Positions 1-7,393 of a DNA stretch of 12,258 nt are shown piece by piece. The stretch lies in assembly GCA_007125835.1 (NCBI GenBank), contig SLCJ01000053.1:1-12258 (forward strand). Reading direction: 5' to 3'. This DNA is from Verrucomicrobiales bacterium. GTDB lineage: Bacteria > Verrucomicrobiota > Verrucomicrobiia > Verrucomicrobiales > SLCJ01. The notes beneath the pieces were generated by a model. That model had not been told where the DNA came from. It worked only from the letters and a program-made list of their open reading frames with translations, and ran no database searches. The number at the start of each line of letters is the position of its first letter. The first letter of the stretch is position 1. A program made the translations under genes and the position numbers.

Positions 1-181
1 AAGGAGCATCACCCACCACCTCCAAATCGGGACCATGGGTCGCCTTCCCCATTTCGCTCTCATCCTCAAACTCCCACAAACCGACCAACCCGCTCTGCCC
101 GGCAGAGCCATCCGCCGCCCGACCGGCCTTCGAGGCCAGCGCTGCCAGCGCCACAGTTTTTATCATCACTCTTCTTTTCAT
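1..181 (-). CDS. N-terminal fragment of a secreted LamG/concanavalin-like domain protein (runs off left edge)
   Basis: Reading the minus strand from the ATG at 181-179 gives an open frame of 60 codons with no stop before the window edge, so only the N-terminus is present. Residues 1-20 look like a short signal peptide: a basic start (MKRRVMIK), a brief VALAALA hydrophobic run, then a small-residue stretch ending in AADG. A second in-frame ATG at 166-164 is an alternative start. The mature part begins GLVGLWEFEDESEMGKATHG, which resembles the opening strand of LamG-like jelly-roll domains in secreted proteins of PVC bacteria ('GLVGYWPFDD..LGKAT'). No clear ribosome-binding site precedes it. 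The 217-bp leader (182-398) after the GH57 stop holds a weak -10-like TAAAAT (complement of 269-274), so an own promoter is possible. Function beyond a secreted, probably glycan- or surface-binding role cannot be given. Confidence 0.6.
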   Translation of the reverse strand, partial: MKRRVMIKTVALAALASKAGRAADGSAGQSGLVGLWEFEDESEMGKATHGPDLEVVGDAP

Positions 182-398
182 CGCGATCAGGAATTTGGGA
201 CCAAGGAATACGAAACCAAATTCAGGCTGCCACGGATCGACCGAAGTCTCAACTGGCTTCCCTGCAATATTTTATGGCCAGTCGCCAAATCAACCGCGAC
301 ATTTCCGAAGGACGGAGATCTTGGTGTCGGAAGAAAAGCGGGCGCGCGAACGTCGAGCCGACCCATGGCATGACGCAACCTTTAGCACTTACGCCCGC

Positions 399-3300
399 TC
401 AGGGCTGCGGTTCGAGGCGGACGCGGAAGAACCTTCTGGCCGCCGGATGCTCTCCATGTTCGATCAGCACGCCGGCCTCAAGATCCATCTCCCCGGCCTG
501 AAATCCATGGAGAGGCTGCCAGCTGCCCTCGCTCAGGTCGCCGCTCGCCTCGATTGTGTAACTTTTTCCGGGAAACACATTCCAGTCTATTTCCACACCG
601 TCAGCAGTATGGGCGGCACCGGTGATCCGGAAGCCCATCGCGGGATCGATGCGGTCGAACACGCCATCCGCATTCTCATCCCTCAGCGCCGCCAACGGAA
701 TGGCGAAATACTCCTCGGGATCGATATTGCCGTTGGCATCCACGGCAGTGGGTGCCTGTGCCGAAAGTGTGCCGCCATCATCGGTCTGGTAGGCCGCTGC
801 CGCGAAATACACCACCTCAGGCACCCCGCCAAAGGCGGCCGCAAGATCTATCGTGCCCTCCATCTGTGCCCCGGAAGCACGCGCGTGCTCGGTGGCTACC
901 CCATCCACGTTGAACCAGTTGATAAAATCGTTCTCACTCTCAGCCGCGAGAAAAGGCTTTCCGGGCGGCGAGGCCGTAGTTCCGCTCTTTGCCCACGGGG
1001 CGGGCGTGGTGGCGGAGGGCAGTAGTTCGTCGGTCACGAGGATGAAATGATCGTTTCCATTGGCGGCGGAGGGCGACCACGTGGCCACATAAAGCAGGTC
1101 TCCGCGCACCGCCGCGTAGAGAGTCATCCCGGGAGCGGCTAGCAGATAGCTTGGGAAATCCACCACACCATCCATTACAAAGGGAATGGGCTCCGGCGGC
1201 GGTGACGATGCGGATGGCGTCGTGACGTTGACACCGGACGACAGCCCGGACGAACCCTCGGCATTGAATGCCGCCACCTGATAGGTGTACTGGGTCGCCG
1301 GCTGCCGACCGGTGTCGTTCCACGACAGGGAAGTCACTTGCGCCACCTGGCCACCATCGCGGTGGATGGTGTAGCCCGACGCACCGAAAACTGCATTCCA
1401 GGAAACCACCACGGTGGTGGGATCAACCGCCTGAGCCGTCACACCGGTCGGTGTCGCAGGCGGATCATTCGGAGGTGTTCCGCTCGCAACTGCAAAGTGC
1501 CAGTCCTGCCCGCCGTTGTTGTCCCAGATTCCTTCACCACCCTCCGGCGCGCTGGTAAAAACCATGTTCAGCTCCGATGTGCCGGGCCAGCCTCCCTCCA
1601 GGGTGAATACCCACGCCCCCCCTTCAAGCGCCATCGCCGGACGCGGGGTAATGCGGTCCTGCCAGCCGTTGCGACCCATGTGCAGATACACCTGTGTGGC
1701 TGCCGCCAGCGGGCGGTTGGCCGGATTGTAAGTGATCGTGATGGTTTCGCTGTCGGTCGGCTCCGCTGGGTCGAGCGTCACCACCGGCGCGGGCGGCGGG
1801 CCGCCCCCGCCCTCCCCTTCGTCATCCTCCACGAATACATGCTGGATGTCCGAACGGCTCACATTCCCCAAATTGTCCACGGCCTCCACGTAGTAATCGA
1901 ACAAATTGTCCCGGAAACCAGGCAGCAAGTCGTCCGTGATCCGCACAAAATACTGGTCGGCAATCTCCGGCGAGGTCACCACATAGTCAATCTCGCCATG
2001 ACCGGCCAGTGCATTCAACTCGGCACGGGTATTGGGTAACACACGCCTGGTCATTGGCAGAGTGATCCAATCCTCCACATCATCGCCACCGGCATACGTC
2101 TCATTGTGATTGTTTGCCAGCGACCGCACACCGTCCTTGTCACGGCGGATTTTCAGGTTCACCTGATCGACACCTGACACGTCATGCACCAGCGTCCAAA
2201 TGTAGAACTCGGAGCCCATTCGCTTCAGGAACGAGGTATCACCTCCCGGCACGCTGTTGAACCAGCCGAAGGTATACCCTCCGGGGTTGTAGGGAAAGCG
2301 CTGAGGCTTGAGCACCGTGGGGCCGGTGCGGTCTTCCGCAAGATTTGCATCCATGAATGTCTGCAGCGTTTCGATCGCCCGGCGCGCCGCCAACCCCGGC
2401 TTCACCTCGTCGTCATTACCCAGCCCGCCATAATACTGAAACCCGGAATCCAGACCTTTGAGATAGATGTGCCACGCCAGCTCGACCACATTCGGGCTGG
2501 TCCAGCTTCCGCCCCAATCATACGGGGCCTGGATCTTCCAGGGCTCGACAGAGCCCCCTTGGTCGCGCCAGATTTGTCCGGCGGTGATCACCCAGTTCGC
2601 CCCCGCCATCTTGGGCGCATAGGCGAAAAATTTCAGCGACCAGCCGTTCTCCACATCGATGATCGTATTCGGATACACTGTGGGGCTCGACACGTCCGAG
2701 CGCACCGGCGGCTCGATCCACTTCAGGAAATAGGGCGAGCCATAACACATTTCCGGATAGATCCAAGCTCCCTCCTCGACATGGGCCACTGGAGCCTGCC
2801 CGCCATGTTGGTCCACGAAATCCTGGATGCTGGTGATCGTGTAACCCCGCGACGATGCCGCGCCAAAGAACTGCGGCGTCGAAACCTCCCACGAATCAAA
2901 GCCCCCGCCCCACGCATTGTCGCCATCCGTGGCAGGCATCACCAACGCCGGGCGGGACGCATCGCCCGCATGGGGCGCAATCTCCGCATCGACCACGCCG
3001 ATTTGCGCGCCGCTGTAGCCCGCTTGGTAACTGAGCACGTCGTCGGAAGGCACGGCAATCATCGTCTTCTCATCACCTGTTTCCGGATCGATGTATTTCA
3101 CCCTGTGGAGTTGGTAGGCAAAGGGAGCCACATTCCACGCCGCCTGCCCGGGGTTGGGCTCGGCAAACCACCACTGCGAGGGATTGTCAAAACGGGGGCC
3201 CAGCAGGTCCGCGCGGTTCGGCGGCGACGACTTGATGCCAAACGACGACGGCGTGACTTGGTCCATGTAGGACGGACTCGTCCGGCTGAGGTGGTGGCTG

Positions 3301-4004
3301 GCCACAATCACCCAATCGTAGCCCTCGTCCACCAACACGTCGATGATGTCGCGCGAGTAGGCCATTTCGGTGGGGAAAAACCCGCGCGAGTGGTCGGATA
3401 AATCGGGATTGCCACCCCAAGCCTTCCACCAGGCCTGCTTGAAAATCTGCACTTCCTTGCGAAACACTTCCTTGGGCAGCAGGGGCGTCAGCGAGTGGTG
3501 ATACGAAAAACCCACCAGATCCATTCGCGGAGAGCCGGATGGAGTCATCCATCCGCGGGCCTCGGTATTGCCGGCATTCCAATTGCTGCCGTAGTTCCAT
3601 CCATTGTCGGCCAAATTGCGGATGTTGTCGATCAGCGAACCTGTGTAGCTCATGCCGAAGCCGCCGGCATTGCCAATCTGAGTCAGCGCGTTTCGAGGCC
3701 GCGCCTGATAAGCGGCCACCCGGTCCGGCAGCCCGAAAATTTGTTCGAGATCATTGTGCGGATGATTCCATGGCGCGCCGTAATTCTGCGTCGGCTTGAG
3801 CCGCATCGAGTCATGGGCATACTGGACCCGCGAGTCCTGCCCCACGCCGGAATTCCAGTCCGGCCAGTAGATCGGCTGATGGTTGTGCCAGAAGCGGGTG
3901 ACATGCACATGCTGCGCGGACAAGATGGAGGCACAAGAAAAAAGCAGTGCGATCACCAGGGCCGAACGCCCCGAGAATAAAGTGAAAATGGACCGGACAG
4001 GCAT
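399..4004 (-). CDS. Secreted modular GH57 alpha-glucanase with CBM25-like starch-binding and Fn3 domains
   Basis: Predicted extracellular alpha-glucan hydrolase (amylase/amylopullulanase type), 1201 aa. A signal peptide covers residues 1-30 (cut after SILSA). The GH57 barrel starts at once: HNHQPIYWP (HQP at 42-44), a GFFPTEMAYS stretch whose Glu213 fits the nucleophile, and ATDGDNAWGGG whose Asp360 fits the general acid. An Ig-like module follows to about residue 735. Residues about 740-835 are CBM25-like (ITYNPANRPL, then LNMVFTSAP and WDNNGGQDWHF). An Fn3 domain lies at about 847-930, then a beta-rich module with DGVVDFPSYLLAAPGM at about 945-1120 that may bind sugar. The C-terminal module ends RRFFRVRLEP, common in Verrucomicrobiota exoproteins; there is no PEP-CTERM tail. 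I chose ATG 4004; the TTG at 4022 only adds MLSFRI, and neither has a Shine-Dalgarno. Secreted GH57 enzymes this large are less usual than cytoplasmic ones. Exact substrate is inferred from the CBM and the GH13 neighbour. Confidence 0.88.
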   Translation of the reverse strand: MPVRSIFTLFSGRSALVIALLFSCASILSAQHVHVTRFWHNHQPIYWPDWNSGVGQDSRVQYAHDSMRLKPTQNYGAPWNHPHNDLEQIFGLPDRVAAYQARPRNALTQIGNAGGFGMSYTGSLIDNIRNLADNGWNYGSNWNAGNTEARGWMTPSGSPRMDLVGFSYHHSLTPLLPKEVFRKEVQIFKQAWWKAWGGNPDLSDHSRGFFPTEMAYSRDIIDVLVDEGYDWVIVASHHLSRTSPSYMDQVTPSSFGIKSSPPNRADLLGPRFDNPSQWWFAEPNPGQAAWNVAPFAYQLHRVKYIDPETGDEKTMIAVPSDDVLSYQAGYSGAQIGVVDAEIAPHAGDASRPALVMPATDGDNAWGGGFDSWEVSTPQFFGAASSRGYTITSIQDFVDQHGGQAPVAHVEEGAWIYPEMCYGSPYFLKWIEPPVRSDVSSPTVYPNTIIDVENGWSLKFFAYAPKMAGANWVITAGQIWRDQGGSVEPWKIQAPYDWGGSWTSPNVVELAWHIYLKGLDSGFQYYGGLGNDDEVKPGLAARRAIETLQTFMDANLAEDRTGPTVLKPQRFPYNPGGYTFGWFNSVPGGDTSFLKRMGSEFYIWTLVHDVSGVDQVNLKIRRDKDGVRSLANNHNETYAGGDDVEDWITLPMTRRVLPNTRAELNALAGHGEIDYVVTSPEIADQYFVRITDDLLPGFRDNLFDYYVEAVDNLGNVSRSDIQHVFVEDDEGEGGGGPPPAPVVTLDPAEPTDSETITITYNPANRPLAAATQVYLHMGRNGWQDRITPRPAMALEGGAWVFTLEGGWPGTSELNMVFTSAPEGGEGIWDNNGGQDWHFAVASGTPPNDPPATPTGVTAQAVDPTTVVVSWNAVFGASGYTIHRDGGQVAQVTSLSWNDTGRQPATQYTYQVAAFNAEGSSGLSSGVNVTTPSASSPPPEPIPFVMDGVVDFPSYLLAAPGMTLYAAVRGDLLYVATWSPSAANGNDHFILVTDELLPSATTPAPWAKSGTTASPPGKPFLAAESENDFINWFNVDGVATEHARASGAQMEGTIDLAAAFGGVPEVVYFAAAAYQTDDGGTLSAQAPTAVDANGNIDPEEYFAIPLAALRDENADGVFDRIDPAMGFRITGAAHTADGVEIDWNVFPGKSYTIEASGDLSEGSWQPLHGFQAGEMDLEAGVLIEHGEHPAARRFFRVRLEPQP

Positions 4005-4023
4005 GATGCGAAAAGAGAGCAAC

Positions 4024-4051
4024 GGCGGGATACCGTCGGCACCTGTCCGCC
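4024..4051 (-). promoter_or_regulatory. Possible leader hairpin overlapping the upstream edge of the GH57 start region
   Basis: On the minus strand GGCGG (4051-4047) can pair with CCGCC (4028-4024) across an 18-nt loop, with one extra G-U pair possible. It is followed by GTTGCTCTCTTTT, a pyrimidine-rich run just before the ATG at 4004. The hairpin starts on the last base of the shared leader motif (4051-4082). It might act as a weak terminator or translation control, but the stem is short and the T run is interrupted, so this is tentative. Confidence 0.25.
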
Positions 4052-4082
4052 AAATGTCGCCCCGGCCTCTCGGGGTTTATCC
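4051..4082 (-). promoter_or_regulatory. Shared two-block leader motif, copy 1 (GH57 gene)
   Basis: On the minus strand this reads GGATAAACC (4082-4074), a 14-nt spacer (4073-4060), then CGACATTTG (4059-4051). The same 18 fixed positions with identical spacing and orientation occur before the GH13 gene at 9910-9941. Within this copy CCCCG/CGGGG can form a 5-bp hairpin with loop AGAGGC (4075-4060). A competing hairpin GGGG-ATAAA-CCCC uses 4084-4072. The motif ends 46 nt before the GH57 ATG and lies in the 96-bp gap after the EpsI-family gene. It could be an operator or an RNA element; I recognise no known family. Confidence 0.6.
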
Positions 4083-4100
4083 CCTTTCTCACGACAAGGA

Positions 4101-4841
4101 TCAGGCCTCAGCAGGCCGCAACCCGGGAAGCATGTCACGGTCGAGCATGCCCGGGATCACCGTGCCGATGAAATCCTGGATCACAGCATCCAAGGGACCA
4201 TCGGAATCTCCGGGAGTGGCGGGCGGCTCCCGCCCGTCAGCGGGGTCCTGATAGAATGCGGAAAGGGTGATATAGGCCCAGCGTTGGTTCGACCCCTTGA
4301 TCAGGCGATCTGAAACATCCTTGAACGTCCGCGCATAATGGCTGCTCGTCACCATTTCATGACCCACGAACCAGTAGTATGTGAGGCTGTTGAAGGCGAT
4401 CCGGCGCGGCGTGCCGTCTTCCGAGGGCAGTTGGCGGTCGATACGTGTGTGCAACCGGGTGACGGGAAGTTCACCTCCGCCGGCAAGCGGGATATCAAGC
4501 GTCTTCCGACGCAAACCAGAATGCCCCTGGGCAATCAAACAGCGCTCCGGGCGATGGATCGAGTCGTTCACATCGTCCCCGGACAGCACGATCCCCACTT
4601 CCAACGTCACCCGTGAATTGCGATCATAAAACTGTGCCTTGGAGAACACCGTGTCGGCAGCGAGAATGGCAATTTCCTGCGGACTGGGCTCCAGATCCCG
4701 CACCTTCACCCAATTGCCCGACACATCCGGCCACTCCAATTTCACCGCAGAGGGCAATAGGCGGGTCTGCTCGGGCAGCGCGAACACCAAGCTCAACCCG
4801 GCAAGGGCCAGAAAAACAAGAAGATATACAGGCTTTTTCAT
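4101..4841 (-). CDS. epsI: EpsI-family exosortase-associated protein (DUF3485 type)
   Basis: This 246-aa protein has an N-terminal membrane anchor (residues about 4-22, YLLVFLALAGLSLVFALP) and a soluble, probably periplasmic domain. The EpsI hallmark is visible as HRPERCLIAQGHSG (His95 to Cys101). In the family this matches the conserved HRPExCLPAxG segment next to exosortases. Further conserved-looking parts are SLTYYWFVGHEMVTSSHYART and the aromatic WAYITLSAFY. Its ATG lies inside the exosortase stop (ATGA, 4838-4841), so the two are translationally coupled. EpsI proteins work with exosortases in exopolysaccharide-linked protein sorting; the exact reaction is not settled. Length is typical of stand-alone EpsI. 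Only the family label is firm. Confidence 0.85.
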   Translation of the reverse strand: MKKPVYLLVFLALAGLSLVFALPEQTRLLPSAVKLEWPDVSGNWVKVRDLEPSPQEIAILAADTVFSKAQFYDRNSRVTLEVGIVLSGDDVNDSIHRPERCLIAQGHSGLRRKTLDIPLAGGGELPVTRLHTRIDRQLPSEDGTPRRIAFNSLTYYWFVGHEMVTSSHYARTFKDVSDRLIKGSNQRWAYITLSAFYQDPADGREPPATPGDSDGPLDAVIQDFIGTVIPGMLDRDMLPGLRPAEA

Positions 4842-5833
4842 TGGTCTTGCGCAGCGGATGGGTTGTCGCCTCCTTCGTTAGCTCGGGCGCGGGCCATGCG
4901 GCGGCGCACCACGCGCTTTCTCACCCTACGGTCGATGGTCAGGATCTGGTGCATCGCAAGCATCCCGATTAGCCCCACGGGAAAGATGAAAAAGGAAGCG
5001 TAGTCATGATAGATCCCCGCGGCGAATTCCGGATTGAAGTGTTCCGCCAGCACGATGATCGAAGTGATCCGGATCGCGTTGACGAGAATCGCCAGCGGTA
5101 TGGCAGCCACAAAGACGAGCGCTTTCCGCCACACCGGCAGCTTGATGATGTAAACGTAGACGGCGGCGATCAGAATCATGGCCATCAAGGAGCGGATGCC
5201 GCTGCACCCCTCCACAATATCGAATCCCCATTTGTCCTCGACCGGCGACTGGATCATCGTGCCGCTGAGCAACACATCGATGCCCAGCAGCCGCGATCCG
5301 TAATACCCCATCTGTGTAGCCAGCACTTGCAGGCCGTTGGTGGCCTGCATCAAGCCAGGCACCGGCACCGCGAAAAGCAGGAGAAACACCGGCAAGGCAC
5401 TGGCCAGAGCCGCACGGCGTCCCAGCGCATACCAGATCGCCCCCCAAGTCACGAGCGTGAGCGAGCCAATAGCCACACGCCACTGCAGCAGACGGTAGGC
5501 CAACACCCAGGCCACAATGCCGACGATGAAAACCGCCAACCCCTGCCAGGCGAATTCCCGCCGCCCGGGAGAATGATACCAAAAACGCCAGGCCAGCAGC
5601 CCCAGAATCGTCGGCGGAATCAAAAAGCCGTGCCCATAGTCGGTCTCCTCATTCCAGCTCGACACCATCACGTCGATGGCACTCATCGCCCCCGCCGGGC
5701 CAAAGGCGCTGTAGAACCCGTAAAACCACGCGATCACGAGAGCCAAAAACAGCCATGCGGCCGCCTCCAATGGCGACTGGCGCGCCCAGTCAGTCAGTCG
5801 TCTGGGCAGGGGGGTGTCAACTCGGGGGAGCAT
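4838..5833 (-). CDS. xrt: Exosortase (polytopic membrane transpeptidase of the exosortase/archaeosortase family)
   Basis: A 331-aa integral membrane protein with about eight hydrophobic segments. The exosortase catalytic set is clear: Cys210 in VEGCSGIRSL, Arg255 in NAIRITS, and His276 in GIYHDYASFF. The family is thought to cleave C-terminal sorting signals (PEP-CTERM and relatives) at the inner membrane and pass the protein on to the surface or matrix. It overlaps the downstream EpsI gene by 4 bp and follows plsC after 60 bp. The Arg/Lys-rich tail (about 303-317) should be cytoplasmic. The start at 5833 is the only Met before the first membrane segment; no Shine-Dalgarno is seen. I cannot assign the Xrt subtype, and no recognisable sorted substrate ends inside this window. 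Confidence 0.92.
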   Translation of the reverse strand: MLPRVDTPLPRRLTDWARQSPLEAAAWLFLALVIAWFYGFYSAFGPAGAMSAIDVMVSSWNEETDYGHGFLIPPTILGLLAWRFWYHSPGRREFAWQGLAVFIVGIVAWVLAYRLLQWRVAIGSLTLVTWGAIWYALGRRAALASALPVFLLLFAVPVPGLMQATNGLQVLATQMGYYGSRLLGIDVLLSGTMIQSPVEDKWGFDIVEGCSGIRSLMAMILIAAVYVYIIKLPVWRKALVFVAAIPLAILVNAIRITSIIVLAEHFNPEFAAGIYHDYASFFIFPVGLIGMLAMHQILTIDRRVRKRVVRRRMARARANEGGDNPSAAQDQ

Positions 5834-5893
5834 TGGCGGGAAAAATACAGGAAATTCGCGTCATGCCAAGGCCTTTCGGGCGCGACACCCGCC

Positions 5894-6538
5894 TCATGCC
5901 TCGCTCTCCGACGGATTCCTTTGTGGCTCTTGTGGCGGAAGCTCAAGCGCGGCGATCGACTCCATCACCTTTTCCGCACAGGCCGCATACAGCTCGCGGC
6001 CTCGCAAGTCCGGGGGGATGCTGGAGAAATCAACCGCCTCGCCGACCACCACCTCCACACGGTGAAATCGAAAAAAACGCGCCCCCCGCGGCAGCGCCTC
6101 ATGCGCGCCGAACACCCGGATCGGCAGCACCGGCACACCACACCGCTGGATCAGGAACCCCACACCCGGCTGCGGCGGCAGCAGCTCGCCATCATAGGAA
6201 CGCGTCCCCTCGGGAAAAAGCAGCAGCCGCTCGCCCCCTTTGAGGAGCGCCAGCGCGCGTTTCAAACTGGACGTGTCGTTCTTGCCGCTGTCCACCGGCA
6301 CACACCCCAAACGCGGCAGCAGCCATGCAAAGGGACCGCGGAAAAGACCGCGGCGGGCGAAAAAATGAATCGGCCGCCGGAAGGCGATCCCCACCATCGG
6401 CGGATCCAGAAAACTACTGTGGTTCGCCACCACCAGCGCCCCGCCCTCCTCGATCACCCGATCGGGAAAATGAACACGGTGACGAAACAGCACCTTGCCC
6501 ACCAACCAGCACAGAAACCGGCAGAATCCGTAAATCAT
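5894..6538 (-). CDS. plsC: 1-acyl-sn-glycerol-3-phosphate acyltransferase (PlsC/LPLAT family)
   Basis: Transfers a fatty acyl group to lysophosphatidic acid to make phosphatidic acid at the inner membrane, the second acylation of phospholipid synthesis. The 214-aa protein shows the LPLAT signatures in order: NHSSFLDP with the catalytic HX4D pair (His40, Asp45), the RRGLFRGPF and GCVPVDS blocks (VPVDS at 80-84), and FPEGTRS (108-114), which binds the phosphate. An N-terminal hydrophobic stretch (about 4-18) could anchor it. Its ATG overlaps the cmk stop by ATGA (6535-6538), so the pair is probably coupled. The cmk-plsC order is found in several bacterial groups, often followed by rpsA; here an exosortase follows instead. 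Another acyl acceptor is possible, since LPLAT paralogues vary. Confidence 0.9.
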   Translation of the reverse strand: MIYGFCRFLCWLVGKVLFRHRVHFPDRVIEEGGALVVANHSSFLDPPMVGIAFRRPIHFFARRGLFRGPFAWLLPRLGCVPVDSGKNDTSSLKRALALLKGGERLLLFPEGTRSYDGELLPPQPGVGFLIQRCGVPVLPIRVFGAHEALPRGARFFRFHRVEVVVGEAVDFSSIPPDLRGRELYAACAEKVMESIAALELPPQEPQRNPSESEA

Positions 6539-7194
6539 ACGTTCTCCTCCCTTGCCGGAGTCCCCAACGCCCCACCAACATGCCCCAGCACCCGGTCAAC
6601 CACCTCCTCCACCGACATCTCAGATGAATCGATCACCAAGGCCCCCTCGGCAACCGACAACGGAGCCGCCTTGCGGGAGCTGTCGACGCGGTCACGCTCA
6701 GATACACGGTCGTCCAACCCCTGGGCGGCGCGCCGCTGCTGCCGCACCTCGGCGCTGGCATCGATATAGAATTTCCACGGCGTACCCGGAAACACCACCG
6801 TGCCAATATCACGCCCCTCCATAACCAGCCCTCCCTGCTCCGCAAACCCCCGCAACTGCCCGACCACCAACGCGCGCACCTGCGGCACCCGCGCCACCAA
6901 CGAGACCGCCGCATTGGTCGCACCCGCATCCAGCTCGGACTCCAAGCGCGCGCCCGCCACCGCCACCCAGGACCGCCCGTCCTCGATACCGCAGGTCACG
7001 TCCCAGCTCACGGCGGCCTCCGCCACTTGGCTTTCCTCCTCTGGAGGCACACCGGCCTTCAGGCACGCCCAGGCGTAGGCCCGGTAGAGCGCCCCCGAAT
7101 TGACGAAGTTCCAACCCAGCCGTCCGGCGAGCAGCCGGGCTACACTGCTTTTCCCGGAAGCGGCCGGTCCATCGATGGCAATCACATTCTGCAT
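6535..7194 (-). CDS. cmk: Cytidylate kinase
   Basis: Phosphorylates CMP and dCMP with ATP in the cytoplasm, feeding CTP and dCTP pools. The 219-aa length is normal for the family. The P-loop is at residues 9-17 (GPAASGKSS), the nucleotide-binding SGALYR at 33-38, and GRDIGTVVFP begins at 127. The C-terminal lid motif reads RVSERDRVDSSR, followed by APL, as in typical CMKs. It begins at the ATG 7194-7192 with no Shine-Dalgarno and is the first gene of a minus-strand series. It is divergent from the GH95-like gene, with 199 bp between the starts. Housekeeping in nature and not itself unusual. Confidence 0.96.
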   Translation of the reverse strand: MQNVIAIDGPAASGKSSVARLLAGRLGWNFVNSGALYRAYAWACLKAGVPPEEESQVAEAAVSWDVTCGIEDGRSWVAVAGARLESELDAGATNAAVSLVARVPQVRALVVGQLRGFAEQGGLVMEGRDIGTVVFPGTPWKFYIDASAEVRQQRRAAQGLDDRVSERDRVDSSRKAAPLSVAEGALVIDSSEMSVEEVVDRVLGHVGGALGTPAREENV

Positions 7195-7393
7195 GACGAA
7201 AACAGGAGATACCCGGACACCCCGGGCGCGCCGATCTTACACCAACCCGGCGCGCGCCGCACCTTGTTTCTCCCGCCCCGCCCCTTTCGTTTTCCGGCTA
7301 TCGCTTCCGTTTTTCAGCCCACATGAAAATTTCGCCGTCCTGCGACAGTATTAGGCATGGCATTCATCACCCCTGCCAACCCATTGCACACCC
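7195..7393. other. Divergent intergenic region between cmk and the GH95-like gene
   Basis: Both start codons face outward, so promoters for the two directions should lie here. The clearest structure is a GC-rich inverted repeat, GCGCGCC (7226-7232) and GGCGCGC (7249-7255), with a 16-nt loop. No T run follows it on either strand. I see no convincing -35/-10 pair; TATTAG at 7349-7354 is at best a weak -10. No copy of the GGATAAACC/CGACATTTG leader motif is present on either strand. Confidence 0.5.

Noticed and set aside
297..304. CGACATTT, a possible third copy of the shared leader motif
   Set aside because: The GGATAAACC block is absent at the required distance, and the orientation is away from the LamG-like gene.
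2184..3401. 405-codon open frame on the plus strand opposite the GH57 gene
   Set aside because: Overlaps the GH57 catalytic domain in antisense and shows no family features.
4051..4084. Resemblance of AAACC-N14-GAC to the core of the c-di-GMP-I (GEMM) riboswitch
   Set aside because: The hallmark ACGCAAAG segment, the GNRA loop and the second helix are missing; only AAACC and the spacing are alike.
5006..6769. 587-codon open frame on the plus strand opposite exosortase, plsC and cmk
   Set aside because: It is antisense to three clear genes, is rich in Arg, His, Gln and Pro without domain logic, and is the expected shadow of GC-rich codon use.
7226..7255. GC-rich inverted repeat as a terminator
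   Set aside because: It lies between divergent starts and has no T run on either strand, so termination makes little sense.
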